Source: Timaviella obliquedivisa GSE-PSE-MK23-08B (GTDB taxonomy: Bacteria; Cyanobacteriota; Cyanobacteriia; Elainellales; Elainellaceae). From it: a stretch of DNA of 64,000 nucleotides. Below are positions 43,813 through 51,995 of the stretch, in pieces. Position numbers and translations under genes: made by a program. Below the pieces are notes generated by a model, which made no database searches, had not been told where the DNA came from, and saw only the letters and a program-made list of their open reading frames with translations. The first letter of the stretch is position 1; every line of letters starts with the position of its first letter. The DNA is taken from positions 28,221 to 92,220 of the forward strand of contig JAHHII010000015.1 of the NCBI GenBank assembly GCA_019358855.1. The letters run 5' to 3'.

Positions 43813-45018
43813 ATGTCAAAGAAAGCATTAGCTAGTTTATCCGCTGCCGAACTTTCAGGAAAGCGCGTTCTGGTGCGGGTTGATTTTAATGTCCCGTTAG
43901 ACGAACAGGGTAAAATTACTGACGATACGCGCATTCGGGCGGCGTTACCAACTATCCAGCATTTGACTAATCATGGCGCGAAGGTCATTTTGGCAAGTCA
44001 CTTTGGTCGTCCTAAAGGCAAGGTGAACGAATCAATGCGCCTAACTCCAGTGGCAACGCGGCTATCGGAACTGCTGGGTCAAGAGGTGATTAAGTGTGAT
44101 GATTGCATTGGCGATGCTGTAGCTGGTGCTGTAGCCGAAATGCAGGATGGTCAAGTGGCAATGTTAGAGAACGTTCGATTCTATGCAGAAGAAGAAGCGA
44201 ACGACCCAGAATTTTCTAAGAAGCTGGCATCTGTGGCTGATTTATATGTTAACGATGCTTTCGGTACGGCTCACCGCGCCCATGCTTCTACGGAAGGAGT
44301 CACCCACTATCTCACTCCTTCTGTGGCAGGGTTGCTGATTGAAAAAGAATTAGAATATCTCCAGAACGCGATCGAAAATCCACAGCGTCCTTTAGCGGCG
44401 ATCGTTGGTGGTTCTAAGGTTTCTAGCAAAATCACTGTCGTGGAAACTTTGCTCGATAAAGTCGATAAGCTGATCATTGGCGGCGGCATGATCTTCACAT
44501 TTTACAAAGCCCGTGGCTTAAGCGTGGGTAAGTCATTGGTCGAAGATGAGTTTGTAGAACTGGCAAAATCTTTAGAAGCCAAGGCAAAGGAAAAGGGCGT
44601 GGCGCTACTGCTGCCCACCGATGTTGTAGTGGCTGATAAATTTGCGGCTGATGCCAATACTCAAACCGTCAGCGTGGAAAATATTCCCGACGGCTGGATG
44701 GGTTTGGATATTGGTCCGGATTCAGTCAAAGTGTTTCAGGAAGCACTAGCAGATTGTAAGAGCGTCATTTGGAACGGTCCTATGGGCGTGTTTGAAATGG
44801 AGAAGTTTGCAGCCGGAACTGAGGCGATCGCCCATACTCTGGCAGGCTTAACCAAAACAGGCACCTGCACCATCATTGGCGGTGGTGACTCGGTTGCGGC
44901 AGTTGAAAAAGTGGGTGTTGCCGACCAAATGAGCCACATTTCTACAGGTGGCGGTGCCAGCTTAGAGCTTTTAGAAGGCAAAGTCCTACCTGGTATTGCA
45001 GCGCTTAATGATGCGTAA
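43813..45018 (+). CDS. pgk: Phosphoglycerate kinase
   Basis: A 401-residue glycolytic and Calvin-cycle enzyme converting 1,3-bisphosphoglycerate and ADP to 3-phosphoglycerate and ATP. The N-terminal [46 protein letters not shown], the [10 protein letters not shown] loop, [20 protein letters not shown] and the ending [11 protein letters not shown] and STGGGASLE are all canonical. ATG 43813 has TTAGGAGATTTTAA upstream, an excellent ribosome binding site. It is monocistronic, with a strong terminator 22 bases after the stop. It is complete, with no odd features. Confidence 0.98.
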   Translation: MSKKALASLSAAELSGKRVLVRVDFNVPLDEQGKITDDTRIRAALPTIQHLTNHGAKVILASHFGRPKGKVNESMRLTPVATRLSELLGQEVIKCDDCIGDAVAGAVAEMQDGQVAMLENVRFYAEEEANDPEFSKKLASVADLYVNDAFGTAHRAHASTEGVTHYLTPSVAGLLIEKELEYLQNAIENPQRPLAAIVGGSKVSSKITVVETLLDKVDKLIIGGGMIFTFYKARGLSVGKSLVEDEFVELAKSLEAKAKEKGVALLLPTDVVVADKFAADANTQTVSVENIPDGWMGLDIGPDSVKVFQEALADCKSVIWNGPMGVFEMEKFAAGTEAIAHTLAGLTKTGTCTIIGGGDSVAAVEKVGVADQMSHISTGGGASLELLEGKVLPGIAALNDA

Positions 45019-45039
45019 CTAATTATCGGATGGCTTTGG

Positions 45040-45074
45040 TAGCCCCGGCTTTCTCAAGAAACCGGGGCTATTTC
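45040..45074 (+). terminator. Rho-independent terminator of pgk
   Basis: The arms TAGCCCCGG (45040-45048) and CCGGGGCTA (45062-45070) form a GC-rich stem with loop CTTTCTCAAGAAA, followed by TTTC. It is placed directly after pgk and before a type B miniature element. Confidence 0.8.
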
Positions 45075-45085
45075 AATGCTCTTAA

Positions 45086-45238
45086 GGGAGTTGCAATTAA
45101 ATAACGCCCCGAGCCGCCCCCTAAATCCCCCATTCTGGGGGACTTTGACAGGTTCGGAAGTCCCTGCCCCAGAATGGGGGATTTAGGGGGCTGATAAGTC
45201 AATGCATGCCATTGGGGTTTTATTTTCACGCAACTCCC
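45086..45238. mobile_element. Miniature inverted-repeat element, type B copy 3
   Basis: A 153-bp element with left end GGGAGTTGCAATTAAATAACG and right end the inverse of GGGAGTTGCGTGAAAATAAAA, flanked by TAA at 45083-45085 and 45239-45241. The core is CCCCCATTCTGGGGGACTTT and CCTGCCCCAGAATGGGGGA. The right boundary supplies the last base of the stop codon of the 76-residue gene at 45238-45468. Confidence 0.88.
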
Positions 45239-45468
45239 TAAGGTTCAATTACCTCGAAGCTTTTAACTTCTAATACAGGGCCAATCATTGCTATGGTCAT
45301 GACATCTTCTCGCACTTGCCCTTTAGCTTTGACCTGTAAGCCTGCCTGCAACAATTCCCTCGGCGCACCCTTCAAAATCTCGTAGGTGTTGCCATCGCGG
45401 GTGACCAGTGCCCATGTGCCTGTGCCCATGGGCGATCGCTGAACGGTTCCTTCTACAGTCAGGCTCAT
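45238..45468 (-). CDS. Small OB-fold-like protein overlapping the subtilase gene
   Basis: A 76-residue soluble protein with alternating beta strands (VEGTVQRSPMGTGTWALVTRDG, VKAKGQVREDVMTIAMIGPVLEVKSFEVI), suggestive of a small OB-fold barrel like those in cyanobacterial DUF proteins. There are no catalytic residues and I cannot name a family. Its ATG overlaps the stop of the upstream subtilase (ATGA), so the two are translationally coupled and may work together, for example as partner or inhibitor; that is inference. The stop codon now reads TAG, with its last base donated by the adjacent miniature element; the pre-insertion sequence would have read TAA at the same codon. Confidence 0.7.
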   Translation of the reverse strand: MSLTVEGTVQRSPMGTGTWALVTRDGNTYEILKGAPRELLQAGLQVKAKGQVREDVMTIAMIGPVLEVKSFEVIEP

Positions 45469-47249
45469 GTTGCTGTCCTTTCGTAAATTGCTTTAGCGGA
45501 GAGTGTGGCTAGCCCAAAGCAGAGTAGGGCGTTGAGGGCGAGGAATAGACGGGCGATCGCCCCACCGCCTAACCACATCACGTCAGGAGCGGCGATCGCA
45601 CTCACTGCCAAACAAGCAGCAACGCCTAACGCCGAACCGACCGCGAACCATTTCCACCCGGCATAACTGAGCAGTAATGCCACCAAGGCAAAAGGAATCA
45701 GCACACTGGCAAAAAGTGGGTTGAGTGCCGCACTCCCTTGAATCGCGCTGCCTAGCTCGGGAATAGAACTGCCCAGAATGCGGAACGGATACTGCGGCAA
45801 ATCAAACATATACAAACCCTGGAAGAAAAACAGCCCCGTGCTGCCCATCACTAGCCCACCCACGAGCGGCAAGCTAACAGGCACATAAACCCGTAGAAAC
45901 CAAGCCAGCAAGTAGGAGCCAATCACCATGACAATTTTGGGCACCAGCGCCACCGCGCCGCCATCAAACCAAAACTTCAGGCTAAGGTAGCCATTGTCAC
46001 GCAGCCACCCAAAGAAATGGCGCACATTTAAGTTCCCCTGGAGCGCCAGCTTAACCGCTGCTGTTGCATCCAGTTGTCCTGCTCCATAGTGATTTAGTTC
46101 ATCTCCTGGCATGGTTCGAGCCGACTTTTTCAGCACTTCAGCAATTTGCTCAGGATCATCAATTCCCGCTGATTTCACTAGCGCTGCGACTCCCGCCACA
46201 TGAGGAGATGCCATGCTGGTTCCCTGGAGCGAGGTAAATACAGATGCTCCCGTTTCAGGATCGATCGTGTTTTGTAAAATTCCCCCGGCTGGATTATCGT
46301 TTTGGGTCAAGCCACCTGGGGCAGAGATATCAACCCCGGCACCGAAGTTAGAGTAGGGCGCTCTGGCTCCAGTGGCATCTAGCGCTGCCACCGCAATTAC
46401 GTGGGGATAACGGGAGGGATACGCCGCCGAACTGCCGTTGGAGTTACCCGCCGCTGCCACGATGACTACACCCTTCCGATAGGCGTAATCGATCGCCCCT
46501 CGCAACACGCTACTGTCGCCACTGCCGCCCAAGCTAACGTTAATCACATCTGCGCCCTGGTCTGCGGCATAGCGGATGGCTTCGGCAATGTCGGTAATAG
46601 TGCCGCCGCCTTCAGCATTAAGCACTTTAAGGGGCATCAAGCTGGCTTCGTAGGCAATTCCAGCCACGCCGTACTGATTATTGGTCGATTGGGCGATCGT
46701 TCCAGCAACGTGGGTGCCGTGTCCATTATCATCGGCAGCAGCAACGCGATCGTTAACAAAGTCGTACCCTTTAACAAACTTTGTCTCTTTGAGATCAGTG
46801 ACCTGACTGATCCCCGTATCAATCACTGCCACTGTTACACCCTTGCCTTTAGCATTATCCCAAGCACCCTCAATATTGATGCTGCGAAAGTTCCACTGCT
46901 TAGGATATTCAGGGTCATTGGGAACTTCTAGGGCGTGATAAATGTAGTTGGGGGCGATCGATTCGGTAGACTGCCGCAACGGAGAGCGGCGAAGCGCCTT
47001 CAGCAATGCCGCGTCGCCATCGACAATATAGAGATGATCAGACTGCGAAAAGACGCTGTTAGGAACAGGTTGAATGCCGTAGGTTTGGGCGATCGCTCCC
47101 AGTTCTTGCTCCAACTGCCCTGTCGCTAAATCTTCCCGAAAATCCAACACAATTGACTGATATTCTCCCCGATTTGCCAAGCTCTGGAGGCTCAGCAACG
47201 CCCAAAATAATCCCGTCAAAAATAATCCAATCAGCAGTAGCCTTTTCAT
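45465..47249 (-). CDS. Membrane-anchored subtilisin-like (S8) peptidase
   Basis: A 594-residue serine protease. A signal or anchor helix (LLLIGLFLTGLFWALLSLQSLA) leads to a short propeptide-like region (about 25-105), then a complete S8 catalytic domain: Asp144 in VAVIDTG, His177 in GHGTHVAGT, the oxyanion Asn in AAGNSNG and Ser345 in GTSMASPHVAG. The C-terminal 170 residues contain about five hydrophobic helices (MVIGSYLLAWFLRV through FLALNALLCFGLATLS), which is unusual for subtilases and suggests membrane anchoring at both ends, with the protease outside the cytoplasm. The stop overlaps the next small gene by four bases. ATG 47249 follows CGATGAAAAGG only loosely. The substrate is unknown. 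Confidence 0.93.
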   Translation of the reverse strand: MKRLLLIGLFLTGLFWALLSLQSLANRGEYQSIVLDFREDLATGQLEQELGAIAQTYGIQPVPNSVFSQSDHLYIVDGDAALLKALRRSPLRQSTESIAPNYIYHALEVPNDPEYPKQWNFRSINIEGAWDNAKGKGVTVAVIDTGISQVTDLKETKFVKGYDFVNDRVAAADDNGHGTHVAGTIAQSTNNQYGVAGIAYEASLMPLKVLNAEGGGTITDIAEAIRYAADQGADVINVSLGGSGDSSVLRGAIDYAYRKGVVIVAAAGNSNGSSAAYPSRYPHVIAVAALDATGARAPYSNFGAGVDISAPGGLTQNDNPAGGILQNTIDPETGASVFTSLQGTSMASPHVAGVAALVKSAGIDDPEQIAEVLKKSARTMPGDELNHYGAGQLDATAAVKLALQGNLNVRHFFGWLRDNGYLSLKFWFDGGAVALVPKIVMVIGSYLLAWFLRVYVPVSLPLVGGLVMGSTGLFFFQGLYMFDLPQYPFRILGSSIPELGSAIQGSAALNPLFASVLIPFALVALLLSYAGWKWFAVGSALGVAACLAVSAIAAPDVMWLGGGAIARLFLALNALLCFGLATLSAKAIYERTAT

Positions 47250-47286
47250 CGGTTCAACATGGCTAGGGTCTTTATCACCCTAGCTT

Positions 47287-47314
47287 ATAAAAAAAGTGGC
47301 GGAGTAAACCGCCA
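47287..47314 (-). terminator. Rho-independent terminator on the minus strand
   Basis: Read on the minus strand, the stem TGGCGG/CCGCCA with a short loop is followed by a seven-base T run (plus-strand A run 47289-47295). It lies between the membrane-protein gene at 47375 and the subtilase gene, so it separates their transcripts. Confidence 0.75.
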
Positions 47315-47374
47315 TCTGGTGTCGTTTAAGAGCCCATAGCTAAAGTTCTTTGTCTACCTACTCAATCTCTAAAA

Positions 47375-47680
47375 TTACCCTGCGGCTTGAGCAGGCTTTT
47401 GCATGGGCACTGGGTCAGATGGAGCAACTTGGGTTGCCTGATCAACTGAGGTAAATTCAATGTGATTGAGCAAAGTCGTTACAAACGAAAACAGCAAAAA
47501 TGGTAAAGATAACACCAAAATAATTCCTACAGTCGCCAACGCATACACGGGTCGGCTAGCGCCCATTAACCCCAACGCCGAAGCCAAGCTCAGAAAAATG
47601 ACAATTAGCCAAGCCATAATTTGACCGTAAATATCACCAAAAGTTAGAGTGCAAGCCACACGATACTTTTGCATGTCCAT
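47375..47680 (-). CDS. Small membrane protein of unknown function
   Basis: A 101-residue protein with two membrane helices (AWLIVIFLSLASALGLMGA and ALATVGIILVLSLPFLLFSFVTTLL), a short N-terminal cytoplasmic segment (QKYRVACTLTFGDIYGQI) and a Pro/Gln/Ala-rich tail. I do not recognise the family. The start could be Met1 or Met3. The gene has its own terminator downstream and no obvious operon partner. No catalytic or binding motif is visible. Confidence 0.65.
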   Translation of the reverse strand: MDMQKYRVACTLTFGDIYGQIMAWLIVIFLSLASALGLMGASRPVYALATVGIILVLSLPFLLFSFVTTLLNHIEFTSVDQATQVAPSDPVPMQKPAQAAG

Positions 47681-48100
47681 ACAGTTACCCCAGTGATTTG
47701 GTTATTTAGTAACAGCTTAAACCGTTATGAAAAACACTATCCGACAGTTTGAGAAAAGTTAACTATGTCCCAAAACCATCATCCAAGAAATTAATCCTGA
47801 ACCGGATAGAGATCCTTTGTTTTCTCTTCTAGTGAACTAAACGAACCGCGATCGCCAGCTTAAAATGCTACTCACTACTCAGCAGTGCCATCAACTTGCA
47901 GTGACCTCCTGGAAACGACTAGCTCTACAAAAGTGGTCAAGGAGATGCTGTAGAAAAATCAGTCCTCAGTCTTCTCATCAGTCTTCTCAATTGACTGCTG
48001 CCTGCTCAAGCAACTTCAGGCAACAGGTTTTGTAGAAGCCTCACAGACTAAATTGCATCTTAAGCAGTTTCATTTGCGTTGAAATTCTTGTTCTCTAAAA
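47681..48100. other. Intergenic region
   Basis: About 420 bases between divergent genes. No gene, RNA or clear hairpin was found. A short direct repeat (TCAGTCTTCTCA) occurs twice near 47970-47990. Confidence 0.35.
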
Positions 48101-49042
48101 ATGGGGAAATCATTAATAATCGGGGAACCTTCTAGAGAGAGTTTCCAATCCCTAAAAGCAATGCCCATCTACAGACGTTTCTTTCTTCAGGTTGGAGCGA
48201 GTGCGCTACTCGCTTCGCTAGCTCATGGTTGCGTGAACCAGTCTCAAAATCGCTCATCGCTAAATGTCAGCAGCGACCTGCTTAATCAAATTGAGAAACG
48301 TGGATATTTACTGGTTGCAACCGAAGATGATTATCCACCCTTCGAGTTTTTGGTCAATGGAAAGCCTACAGGCTTTGACCATGAGCTGTTAGATCGCCTC
48401 AGACAAGTGGTTCCCTTCGAGATTCGCCAGGAAATTTTACCTTGGCAAGGCATTCTTCCTGGCGTTGCAGAAGGAAAATATGATGTAGCGCTGACAGCAG
48501 CGGTTATTACCGATGAACGAGCTAAAATGCTCGACTTTACAATACCGATCGCCGAATCTACGATCGCCTACATCATCCGCAGAGACGATAACTCTATCAA
48601 AACTCTGGGTGATCTTTCAGGCAAAACGTTGGGTGCCCAGCAGGGCGGAGCTTCTCTTGAAGCTGTCCCTGATTTGGAAGCCAAACTTAAGCAGCAAGGC
48701 GGCACGATCGGGCAAATTAAGCAATATCCGGGCTTCGCAGCAGCTTATCAAGATTTACTGAGCGGGCAATTAGATGCGGTGTTGCACAATATTGTCTCAC
48801 TGTCCGTATTAGTAGATGAAAAGCCCGCCATTTTTGAATTGGGCGATCGCGTGAGCCGCAAATCTTATGCTGGGTGGGCAGTCAAAAAAGGCAATCAACC
48901 TCTCCTCGATTTGCTCAACAGCTTCCTTAGTAACCAACGAGAACAAGGTGAATTAAAGCCTCTTCAAGAAAAATGGCTCAAGATTTCCTTTGAGAACTTA
49001 CCGACTCAACCGCTCTTACCCGGAGATCGCCCTATTCAATAG
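48101..49042 (+). CDS. Family 3 extracellular solute-binding lipoprotein
   Basis: A 313-residue periplasmic binding protein of the type used for polar amino acids. From Met21 (MPIYRRFFLQVGASALLASLAHGC) there is a lipoprotein-like leader with Cys44 at the lipobox, though His at -2 is unusual. Family segments follow: YLLVATEDDYPPFEFLVNGKPTGFDHELLDRL, YDVALTAAVITDERAKMLDFTIP and the ending YAGWAVKKGNQPLLDLLNSFL. No ABC permease or ATPase gene is nearby. The next gene, 36 bases downstream in the same direction, is a Cache histidine kinase, which suggests a sensing role rather than transport. ATG 48101 is uncertain; 48161 (Met21) is an alternative. Confidence 0.85.
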   Translation: MGKSLIIGEPSRESFQSLKAMPIYRRFFLQVGASALLASLAHGCVNQSQNRSSLNVSSDLLNQIEKRGYLLVATEDDYPPFEFLVNGKPTGFDHELLDRLRQVVPFEIRQEILPWQGILPGVAEGKYDVALTAAVITDERAKMLDFTIPIAESTIAYIIRRDDNSIKTLGDLSGKTLGAQQGGASLEAVPDLEAKLKQQGGTIGQIKQYPGFAAAYQDLLSGQLDAVLHNIVSLSVLVDEKPAIFELGDRVSRKSYAGWAVKKGNQPLLDLLNSFLSNQREQGELKPLQEKWLKISFENLPTQPLLPGDRPIQ

Positions 49043-49078
49043 GCATTTATCTCAAGCAGAACCTTCTATGCAATTCCT

Positions 49079-50938
49079 ATGCAATTCTTTAAGAAATCTT
49101 TTGAATCACAGCGTAATCTTTTGATGCGACTGTTGATCGGCAGCACTACGCTGCTCGTAACTTTGGGCGCTTATTCTAGCTACCAAGTTGTTCGCAATGT
49201 GATGTTGGAAAGCTTAAAGAAAAATGCCTTCTTAGAAGTGCAGCAAGGCGGCGATGACATTGAACATTGGCTTACCGCTCTGAAGGTACATATTGAAACT
49301 TTAGCGAATACTGCCGTTGTAAAATCGATGAACTGGGAGAATGCCGAGCCTTTCCTCAAAACAGAGATTTTACGCTTTAACGATGTCTACTCGATCGCCA
49401 TTGCCACGCCGGATGGTTGGCGCAATGCCAGCGGCAGCAGTCCCATCAATATCAGCGATCGCAAGTTCTTTCAAAAGGCAATGGCAGGACGTACCAACGT
49501 CAGCGATCCTTTAATCAGTCGGTCTACCCGAATTCCGACTATTGCAGTTGCTGCCCCAATTCGCCAAACGTTTGACACGACCAGTTCTCCAAGCGGAGAA
49601 ATTCATAGCTTGGTGCGCCTAGATCGCATTGCACAGGTCGTGAGTAGCATTAAGTATGGCGACAATAGCTATGCGTTTGCCATTAATTCGATGGGGGAAG
49701 CGATCGCCCATCCTAATCCAGCGCTGCTGATGACGATAGGAAAATTGACTCCCAAAATGGTAGAGTCTAGCGATCGCAACCTGGCAGCGATCGCCCGTCG
49801 CATGATGAATCGGCAACAGGGAATTGAATTGTTGCTTCTAGATGGGGTCTGGAAGTATGTGGCTTACCTACCCATTAAAGAAGCCGATTGGTCAGTGGCG
49901 CTGGTGATTCCTCGCGAAAACTTAGAATCCCAACTACAAGCCCTTGATGTAATTGCTGTGGCGATCGCCGGACTCGCAGCAGCAATGATTGCAGTGCTTT
50001 GGCAAGTGCAAGCGATCGAACAAGGACAACTTAAAAAATCAAATGAACTTTTAGAAGAACGTGTCCTAGAACGCACTGTCAAGCTATCGACAACCTTAGA
50101 GCAACTGCAACAGTCACAACTTCGACTCATTCAGAGCGAAAAAATGTCTGCCCTAGGAAGTTTAGTCGCTGGGGTAGCCCATGAAATTAATAATCCCGTA
50201 AATTTTATTACAGGCAACATCACCTGTGCCCATGAATACACCCAAGACTTACTCAAACTCCTTCAGCTTTATCAGGAGTATTCTCCTACTCCGCCTGCTC
50301 AAGTCAGAGAACACGAAGCCGAGATTGATGTGAATTTTTTAGCAGAAGACTTGCCTAAAGTTTTTGCTTCAATGCGGATGGGTGCCGATCGCGTTCGGCA
50401 GATTGTCTTGTCGCTGCGAAATTTCTCGCGTCTTGACGAGGCAGAGGTTAAGCCGGTTGATATCCATGAAGGCATCGATAGCACCTTACTCATTCTGCAA
50501 CATCGCTTCAAAGTCACGGGTCGTGCCGAGGTGGAGATTATCAAAAAATACGGTGACTTACCTCTAGTGGAGTGCTATCCAGGTCAACTCAATCAGGTTT
50601 TTATGAATATCTTGAGCAATGCTCTAGATGCTTTAGAATCTCAAGGACATCAGAGCAGTACTATTCAAATCATGACTCAGCGGTCAGATTCTAACCATGT
50701 CACGATTTGCATTATTGACAACGGCATGGGCATGGCACAAGAAGTGCAGCAGCGCATCTTTGATCCGTTCTTTACGACAAAACCTGTGGGCAAAGGCACC
50801 GGAATGGGCATGTCTATTAGTTATCAAATTATTGTTGAAAAGCATCAGGGTCTTATCTGGTGCGACTCCACGATCGGGAAAGGAACCACTTTTTCAGTTA
50901 AGATTCCAGTTAAGCAACGAAGGAATGCGGAAGAATGA
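49079..50938 (+). CDS. Cache-domain sensor histidine kinase
   Basis: A 619-residue inner-membrane kinase. Transmembrane helix 1 is LMRLLIGSTTLLVTLGAYSSY; the periplasmic dCache region spans about 40-290 (FNDVYSIAIATPDGWRNASG, NISDRKFFQKAMAGRTNVSDP, VKYIVAYLPIKEADWSVALV-like ending); helix 2 is VIAVAIAGLAAAMIAVLWQV. No HAMP domain is obvious; a coiled coil leads directly to the kinase with His368 in VAHEINNP and an intact ATPase domain (NALDAL, DNGMGM, PFFTTKPVGKGTGMGM). There is no receiver, so the response regulator must be encoded elsewhere. Pairing with the adjacent solute-binding lipoprotein is likely from the operon arrangement. The ligand is unknown. Confidence 0.92.
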   Translation: MQFFKKSFESQRNLLMRLLIGSTTLLVTLGAYSSYQVVRNVMLESLKKNAFLEVQQGGDDIEHWLTALKVHIETLANTAVVKSMNWENAEPFLKTEILRFNDVYSIAIATPDGWRNASGSSPINISDRKFFQKAMAGRTNVSDPLISRSTRIPTIAVAAPIRQTFDTTSSPSGEIHSLVRLDRIAQVVSSIKYGDNSYAFAINSMGEAIAHPNPALLMTIGKLTPKMVESSDRNLAAIARRMMNRQQGIELLLLDGVWKYVAYLPIKEADWSVALVIPRENLESQLQALDVIAVAIAGLAAAMIAVLWQVQAIEQGQLKKSNELLEERVLERTVKLSTTLEQLQQSQLRLIQSEKMSALGSLVAGVAHEINNPVNFITGNITCAHEYTQDLLKLLQLYQEYSPTPPAQVREHEAEIDVNFLAEDLPKVFASMRMGADRVRQIVLSLRNFSRLDEAEVKPVDIHEGIDSTLLILQHRFKVTGRAEVEIIKKYGDLPLVECYPGQLNQVFMNILSNALDALESQGHQSSTIQIMTQRSDSNHVTICIIDNGMGMAQEVQQRIFDPFFTTKPVGKGTGMGMSISYQIIVEKHQGLIWCDSTIGKGTTFSVKIPVKQRRNAEE

Positions 50939-51186
50939 ACTCAGGTGCTTTTACCAGCTACAAACACAGCGATTCATTAGAGGTTCAACTCGCTTTACAG
51001 CAAAGGTCAATCAAGAACTCATAAGTAATCAGGATAAGTAATCAGGTAGAGATATCATTGAGGGCGATAAAAACCTAGCTCTTAATTTATAAAGAGATGG
51101 ATCAATTACTAAAGTGTTGCTACAGAGATAGAATTGTTTGTTAACTGTCATTAAAAAGTCGTTGCAATATCTTTCTATACCCATTC

Positions 51187-51801
51187 ATGCCCGATCGCCA
51201 TATTCTTTTTCACAAGCCCTACAACGTCCTCTGCCAATTTACCCAAGAAGGCATTGATCCCTTACGGGTATCTCAAAAAGCGCGTCAGACCCTTAAGGAC
51301 TACATTGCTATCCCAGAAGTTTATGCGGTCGGGCGATTGGATCAAGACAGTGAAGGGTTGTTGCTGTTAACAAACAATGGACGAGTGCAGCATCGGCTCA
51401 GTGATCCAAAATTCGAGCATTCTAAAACCTACTGGGTACAAGTCGAACGCATCCCCGACGAAGCAGCATTACAAGAGCTTCGCCAAGGTGTAACTATTCA
51501 AACCTATCGCACTCGCCCATCTCAAGTGCGGTTATTAAAAGATGAACCTGATTTGCCGCCGCGTAATCCACCCATTCGGGTACGGAAGGCAATTCCGACC
51601 GCATGGCTAGAAATAATATTGACAGAAGGGAAAAATCGACAGGTGAGGCGGATGACTGCGGCAGTAGGATTTCCAACGCTGCGGTTGGTACGAGTGGCGA
51701 TCGCGCATCTTCGCTTAGACGGACTAGAGCCAGGACAATGGCGAGAAATTACAGATGCAGAAATGAAACCGTTGCTCAAATTCTCAGGCAATGCTCGTTA
51801 G
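51187..51801 (+). CDS. rluE: 23S rRNA pseudouridine synthase (RluE-type)
   Basis: A 204-residue member of the RsuA/RluB/E/F group. Catalytic Asp52 lies in [16 protein letters not shown]. Other landmarks are [27 protein letters not shown] and [31 protein letters not shown]. The absence of an S4 domain and the length fit RluE, which makes the pseudouridine at 2457 of 23S rRNA in E. coli. ATG 51187 gives the family N-terminus; no strong ribosome binding site is visible. A hairpin follows the stop by seven bases. Confidence 0.88.
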   Translation: MPDRHILFHKPYNVLCQFTQEGIDPLRVSQKARQTLKDYIAIPEVYAVGRLDQDSEGLLLLTNNGRVQHRLSDPKFEHSKTYWVQVERIPDEAALQELRQGVTIQTYRTRPSQVRLLKDEPDLPPRNPPIRVRKAIPTAWLEIILTEGKNRQVRRMTAAVGFPTLRLVRVAIAHLRLDGLEPGQWREITDAEMKPLLKFSGNAR

Positions 51802-51808
51802 TTTTTCA

Positions 51809-51832
51809 GGCATTGCTAAATTAAGCAATGCC
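51809..51832 (+). terminator. Terminator-like hairpin after rluE
   Basis: The arms GGCATTGCT (51809-51817) and AGCAATGCC (51824-51832) are exact inverse complements with a six-base loop. The following sequence GTTCTTC has only a weak T stretch. Confidence 0.5.
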
Positions 51833-51995
51833 GTTCTTCAAAGCGTCCCTTTGCAAATTCTCGCACTTGCATTGCTTTAAAGGGGCATTAGCCTTAGTCA
51901 GAGCTTTTTCAGTCCTTCGTAGCATAAGTTGTCAGCGATTTTGGGAACACTTCAAATTAGCCACTCAATCCTGACTTCTCAAGGAATCATCTGTC

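Noticed and set aside
50935..51024. 29-codon frame overlapping the Cache kinase stop by ATGA
   Set aside because: The overlap is suggestive, but the peptide has no features and no independent ribosome binding site.
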